A stretch of DNA of 64,000 nt, taken from Rhabdornis inornatus. Its lineage: Eukaryota; Chordata; Aves; Passeriformes; Rhabdornithidae. Position numbers and translations under genes: made by a program. The stretch covers positions 265,820 through 329,819 of the forward strand of contig VWZS01001909.1 of the NCBI GenBank assembly GCA_013397075.1, written 5' to 3'. Positions 59,320 through 64,000 of this stretch are shown in pieces (position 1 is the first letter of the stretch; the number at the start of each line of letters is the position of its first letter). A model generated the notes under the pieces. That model ran no database searches, was not told where the DNA came from, and was given only the letters and a program-made list of their open reading frames with translations.

Positions 59320-61187
59320 ATGGCGGTGCCGGTGGCGGAGCCGGCCCGGGCCGGGCCCCGGCTGGGAATGGCGCTGGGGCTGGCGGCGGGCGCCGGCCTC
59401 TGCCTCGGGGTGATCTGGGCCNAATTGGGGTTGGAATAGAGGGAGTGGGGCTGGAGTGTGGGAAAATGGGATAGGGAGGCGGGGAGCTGGAATGGGGGAA
59501 GTGGAATGGGGATGGAATGGAGACGAATGGGGGAAATAGGACTGGAGTAGGGGAGAATAGGGATTGAGTGCCGAGAATGGGATATAATGGGAGGGTGGGG
59601 CTGGGATAGGGAGAGAGGGGGCCGGGTTAGGGGGAAGTGAAGTTGGAGCGTTGGGCTTTTAGAAATGCTGATTCAGAACCCTGAGCTTGCTGGGTTTCAT
59701 CCATGTCTGTGCAAAATTTTGGGAACAGAAAGTGAAACTGCGTTTTTCATAGCAATCGTAGAATAATGGAACCCTGGAATGGTTTGGGTGGGATGGGACC
59801 TTAAAGCTCATCCAGTCCTATCCCCTGCCTTGGACAAGGACACCTTCCACTATTCCAGGTTGCTCCAAGTCCCATCCAGCCTGGCCTTGGGCACTCCTAG
59901 GGATAGGGTAACCACAGCTGCTCTGGACAACCCTCCCCTCACAGGGAAAGATTCCTTCCCAATATCCCATCTAAAGCTCCCCTTTCCTGGTTTGGAGTTA
60001 GTTTTCTCTGTCCTGTCACTCCAGGCCCTTGTAAAGAGTCTCTTGCCATTTTTATCTCAGGCTCCTTTAGGCACTGGAAGGAGCAGTTGGGTCACCCCAG
60101 AGCCTTCACTTTTCCAGGCTGAACAATCCCAATTCTCCCAGTCTTTCCCTGCAGCAGAGCTACTCCATCCCTCTGATCCCCTTGGTATCCCTATCAAATC
60201 AAGCCTCATATCCCCTGCCAGCAGAACTGTGGTCAGATTTCCCTCCCCTCTGGAATCCTTTCCTGCTTGGATCTGACAGCTCCGTTGTGCTCTGGTGCAG
60301 CCCAGCCCGTGCCCATGCGCAGAGCGCTGCTCCCGTCGGGTGAGGGTGCCGGTGATGGAGCTGTGCCCACCCCCCTGCTGAGGCAGGACGAGCAGCTGGA
60401 GCTGCTGGAGCGCCTGGACTTTGTGCTGAAGAACGTGATGGAGCTGAGGAAGGAGGTGGAGGAGCTGCGGAACAGCCTCCAGCACCTGGCGGTGGAGATC
60501 GTGGGGGAAGTCAGGTACTGCCCCCTCTCCTGGACTTGGAGCATGGGATTCCCAGGATCTGGGAATGCCTGGGCTGGGAGGGACCTCAAAGCCTATCCAC
60601 CCATGGGTCAGGACACCTTCCACTATCCCAGGCTACTCCAGCTTGTCCTGGAACACTTCCAAGGGATGTGGGGCAGCCACAGCTTCTCTGGGAAATCCAT
60701 TCTAATGCTGCACCACCCTCACAGGGAAAGATCCATTCTGTATATCCAACCTAAATTTCCCCTCTTCCAGTCTGAACCCGTTCTGTCACTCCAGTTCCTG
60801 ATGCAGAGGTTGGATGAACATCACATTTATGGATTCTGTACAGATTGTCCATGGAGGAGGATTTGCTTTACCTGTAGAATACAACATCAGCTCCACTTGA
60901 GTTTATATAAACAGGAACAAACCACCTTGTGAATTCTTTGGATATAAAGGGAATTGGAGGAGTCTTCTGGAGAGGAGCAGGGGAATAGCAGATATTCCAC
61001 TACCAAATATTTATTTCTCTTCCTTTTTCTTTCCCTCCAGGAACCACCTGGAAGAAACCCAGCGTGTGACTCGCCGGAGGAAGATCCCCTTCTTCAGGGA
61101 CAGAAGTGATTCCACAGGCTCCAGCTCCATTTATTTCACAGCCAGCTCAGGGAACATCAACACAGATGATGGAGAGAGTGAAGGGGG
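59320..61187 (+). CDS. RMDN3: Regulator of microtubule dynamics 3 (PTPIP51), 5' exons
   Basis: Three coding exons are visible: 59320 to about 59421 (ends at a single N), 60301-60514 and 61041-61187. The first encodes a short head and a hydrophobic anchor (LGMALGLAAGAGLCLGVIWA), as in the outer-mitochondrial-membrane anchor of RMDN3. The second encodes a coiled coil (LLERLDFVLKNVMELRKEVE, ending VEIVGEVR). The third has RRRKIPFFRDRSDSTGSSSI, then YFTASS, the phospho-FFAT core that binds VAPB on the ER, then DDGESEGG. The protein tethers ER to mitochondria; the TPR domain lies in exons beyond the window. Exons 2 and 3 join in phase (two bases carried), and exon 2 needs one base from exon 1. Exon 1 lacks the post-anchor segment present in human, lost at the N. 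Confidence 0.93.
59424..59640. repeat. G-rich degenerate minisatellite at RMDN3 exon 1/intron 1
   Basis: Units of about 18-22 bases related to ggaatgggggaaatagg and gctggaatggggg recur for some 215 bases directly after the N at 59422. The G-runs could form quadruplexes and probably caused the assembly fault. Confidence 0.8.
59757..60190 (-). repeat. Long CR1-like LINE fragment
   Basis: The longest CR1 match in the window, reverse: gaatggtttgggtgggatgg, aaagctcatccagtcctatc, ttgctccaagtcccatccag and ctctgtcctgtcactccagg, then continuing upstream in the element to gctgaacaatcccaattctc. It lies in RMDN3 intron 1, ending about 110 bases before exon 2. Confidence 0.85.
60540..60800 (-). repeat. 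CR1-like LINE fragment
   Basis: Reverse CR1 with gcctgggctgggagggacct, acaccttccactatcccagg, tggggcagccacagcttctc and ccctcacagggaaagatcca. It starts 25 bases after RMDN3 exon 2. Confidence 0.75.
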
Positions 61188-61517
61188 GTAAGCAGAGCAC
61201 TGGGACAGATGTTTTAGGGGATTTGTCTGAACTACCCACATCTGGGCAGTTTAGAACATAAAGAAGGGAATTTTCCTCCCCTACAGCCTGTTCTAATTTG
61301 CTCTCATTACAGTAAGTGTGTACTGCCAGAGCCAGGCTGAGAGATCTGAAATTATCCTGACTTTTAGAGAAAGGAAGAAAAAAAAAAAATTGAGGGGCTT
61401 TAAAGAAATAATTTGATTAAGGAACCTTGCAGAAGAAAGGAAAGTACAAGTCCAGCCTGGCAATAGAGTGAGAGAGTTTGGAAATCAAATTTCCAGGCAA
61501 TATATATTATATTAAAA

Positions 61518-61592
61518 TTATCAAATCATTGAATATCCTGAGGTGGAAGGCACCCAGGAGGATCATCCAAGTCCAGCTCCTGGCCCTGCACA
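61518..61592 (-). repeat. CR1-like fragment
   Basis: The words aaatcattgaatatcctgag, gtggaaggcacccaggagga and ccaagtccagctcctggccc match a CR1 subfamily 3' end in reverse. Confidence 0.5.
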
Positions 61593-63954
61593 CGACTGGA
61601 AAGTTCTGTGTGGTGTAAGAACATCATTAAAAATGACAATATAGCTGCAGATTTATTCTTGTTAGATAACAAGTTCTCCTGCACCTGTGATTGCTGATTT
61701 TCTGAGGAAATGCTGCTCTTTTGTGCCTCAAACTGACCACTTTCGCAGCTTCTGGGGTATGGAAGTGTGTCCCAAAACAGGTGGTGCTGCTGTATGTGTT
61801 TTCCCAGAGCAGTTGGGATGAAATGTCATTTAAACATGAGTGGGAGCATTTCAGGGGAAATTTGGGCAGCCATATGACCTGGGGGCTGGTGCCAGCTGGC
61901 ATTTCAGCAGGGATTTCTCCTCCCAGGACAAAGGACAGTGATCTGTGACTGCCCTAAACTCGTGTTTATATCTGATAACTGGAGCTGGTGAGGCAGCAGG
62001 GAACTGCTGTGATCTCACTGGGGTTGTGAGCTTCATTCAGCTCAAGTGGGTGTTGGAATGAGAGGGAAATTGGGGAGGGAGTGATTCATGGTGGTGTAAT
62101 AAGTAACAAGGCTGCAGAACAGATTTTAGGACTGTGGAGTTGGTTGTGAAGGCAGGACTTGGGTATTTGGGTAACAGCAGGTGCACTGAGTCACCAGGGG
62201 GACAATGGTTTGTGTAAAACTGCTGGGATAAAGGGATTTTGTCCACACATCCCAGCCCTGGCTGTCCTCAGATCACGGAAAATTGTGAGTTGTGACAGAG
62301 GCCAAGAATTCAGAGTTACAGAAAAGGCACCTGCTGAGGGGACAGGGATGTATTTTACTGCAAAACCTCATTAATTTATTGGGAATCCAGTGGTGGTTGG
62401 TGGAGTCCTTACATTTTAATTAACACCTGTAATTAGCTGTAATAACCACTGTGGGGATTGGTGGATTAGCAGCTCTCACCTGATTTAAAACTGGAATCTC
62501 AGGTAATGCCTCACTCTGGTGAGGTATAAAAACATCAGTCAGGTCAGGACCAGCTGTCTGTAATGTGCAGTGTTATCTGCTAGGGATGTAAATGTGCTTG
62601 AAAAGTAACATTTTCAGGTTAGGAAATGTAAATTTTGGGAAAAAAAATTGAAGCTTTGGACCAGGCACTGGGAGGAAGAATGAGCCTGTTGCCAACAGAT
62701 GGATTCCTTGCTGACAGCTGAATTCTTTCAGTGAAATTCAGAACGAAGAACTTCCATTTCAGCTTTATTTTGTAAACCATGTGGGCATGAGCAGCTTCTC
62801 CAATTTCAGACCCAATTTCCAAAAATCTCCCAGGAGTTTTTGGGGGATGTGCTGCTTAATTTCCCTTTGTGGCTTTGGGTTTTGAGCTTCTTCACCTCCT
62901 CTTTTCACGAGCTCTGTTTTTCCTTCAGAATTGCCATATTAAAGCATTCCAGAGCTTTCCATCACTGTAAACTCAGGAAAACAGGCTGATAATACCTAAA
63001 TCCCTTAATCTCCCTGAAAACTTTGTGTTTCCTTTTCTTTTTGAACTGGCAGAATCTCGTAGGGGCTGTCTGGCAGAAAACACGGTTGTTTTTTGAGCTG
63101 AAGGACTGAAATGTTGGCAGCTGCCTGTGAGATGTTGGGGGTTACGATGGGGAAATCAGAGAATTCGAGGAGTTTGGGTTTAATTACTGGAAATGAGGTG
63201 ATAATGTCGTTAAGAAATGTGAATAAATGAGGGTTTTAATGTGAGACAGAGCCGTGCCAGTGTCACCTACCGTTGTGTTGGTCCATTAATTCAGTGTCAT
63301 CTCTAGCATGGCATCCTTGCTTTCCTGCCTTTGCAGTGTGAGGCTGATGCTTTATTTCTTGCCTTAGAATGTTTCAAGACGTTATGGTGGGGTTTTGAAT
63401 GTCTGGGTGAGGGTTGGAGGCTGTGGTGGGGGAGCAGAGAGGGGAGTTGTTGAGAATTAGGGATGGTTCTTAGGAAGCTTTGATAGCCAGACGTGTCTTG
63501 TTATCTGTGTGTGGGCAAAGCCCTGTCACTGCCTCCTTCAGATAGGGACTGTGGTGACATATCTGTGTCCCCAGACAAAGGCAGGGCCACAGGGCTGTCC
63601 CTGGAAGGGGCAATCAGACCAGGACAGAGGGAAGCACAGCTGGAAGTACCCAGTGCCCTCAGGGTGCAGGGAACTCAGCTCCAGCAGAACTGCTGAAGTT
63701 CTCTTGGGCAGTTACTGACTCAAATCAACAAAATCCACATGTTCAAGTGCACATTTTGAAATGACTGGCTGATTTGTTAAGAGCTTGCAGGTAAAAGTGA
63801 GTGGCACAGATAGTCTTGTTTGAAAAGGAATCAGCTCTAAGTAGATTCCCTCCTGCTGTGGTACCAGTGGTTTAAATTTCAAATTTTAAATTCCCAGCTT
63901 GGCTGCTGAGGGAGCTTAATTTTCACCATTTTCAGGAGCTTTGATCTGAGCTTT

Positions 63955-64000
63955 ACAGGATCACTGAGACTGGGAGAGACCTCCAAAGTCATGGATCCCA
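63955..64000 (-). repeat. Start of a CR1-like fragment at the window edge
   Basis: The words ggatcactgagactgggaga and gacctccaaagtcatgga resemble a reverse CR1 3' end that continues beyond the window. Confidence 0.4.

Larger units (their letters stand above)
61188..64000. other. RMDN3: RMDN3 intron 3, running off the window
   Basis: The next expected exon, beginning with a Tyr-Thr-Thr-Ala-type segment, was not found before the window end. No other gene was recognised. Confidence 0.5.

Noticed and set aside
1..64000. CRISPR array, operon, prophage or other prokaryotic feature
   Set aside because: Splicing, CR1 repeats and vertebrate gene content show nuclear avian DNA; no regularly spaced perfect repeats of CRISPR type were seen.
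1..64000. tRNA, snRNA or snoRNA genes
   Set aside because: I looked for tRNA B-box-like words and typical snRNA starts and found none convincing; a covariance-model scan would be needed to exclude them.

Overview
The window is vertebrate nuclear DNA and almost certainly avian, possibly a songbird. It has GT-AG multi-exon genes, CpG-rich promoters, many short 3'-end fragments that read like the avian LINE CR1, two solo endogenous-retrovirus LTRs and no SINE-like sequence that I recognise. Gene content matches the part of bird chromosome 5 that joins human 11q13 (MRPL21) to human 15q15.1 (DNAJC17, C15orf62, GCHFR, RMDN3). All gene names come from protein reading and remembered family sequences; no database search was run.

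Layout: the last two exons of MRPL21 (+, 2962-3593); intergenic sequence; a four-exon RERG-like Ras-family GTPase (+, 10199-15465); intergenic sequence; a ten-exon GH31-type membrane protein related to MYORG (+, 23273-32532), which lacks the catalytic aspartates expected from MYORG; a single-coding-exon RING finger plus Ser/Arg-repeat protein resembling Topors (-, 34156-35403) beside a 147-base assembly gap; a solo LTR; then a conserved block made of DNAJC17 (+, 37589-51175) with the C15orf62 homologue nested antisense in its last intron (-, 47918-48424), GCHFR (-, 52197-57011) and the first three recognisable coding exons of RMDN3 (+, 59320-61187, running off the window). In the last four genes, order and relative orientation equal those I remember for human 15q15.1, read in reverse.

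Functionally the genes are unrelated housekeeping or cell-biology genes: mitochondrial translation, small GTPase signalling, a glycosidase-like membrane protein, a probable E3 ligase, a spliceosome-linked J protein, tetrahydrobiopterin control, and an ER-mitochondria tether. Shared features are regulatory: a cluster of ZNF143/STAF-like motifs at the DNAJC17 start, two perfect cAMP-response palindromes at the RMDN3 start, and the tail-to-tail ends of DNAJC17 and GCHFR.

Non-coding sequence holds several minisatellites (an AT-rich palindromic one of about 0.8 kb in the GH31 gene, a polypyrimidine tract in DNAJC17 intron 1, purine- and G-rich arrays around the RMDN3 start), a 0.3 kb tandem duplication and a duplicated splice donor in the GH31 gene. 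I see no operon-like or defence-type system. The items most worth follow-up are the RING/SR-repeat gene and the apparent pseudo-glycosidase.
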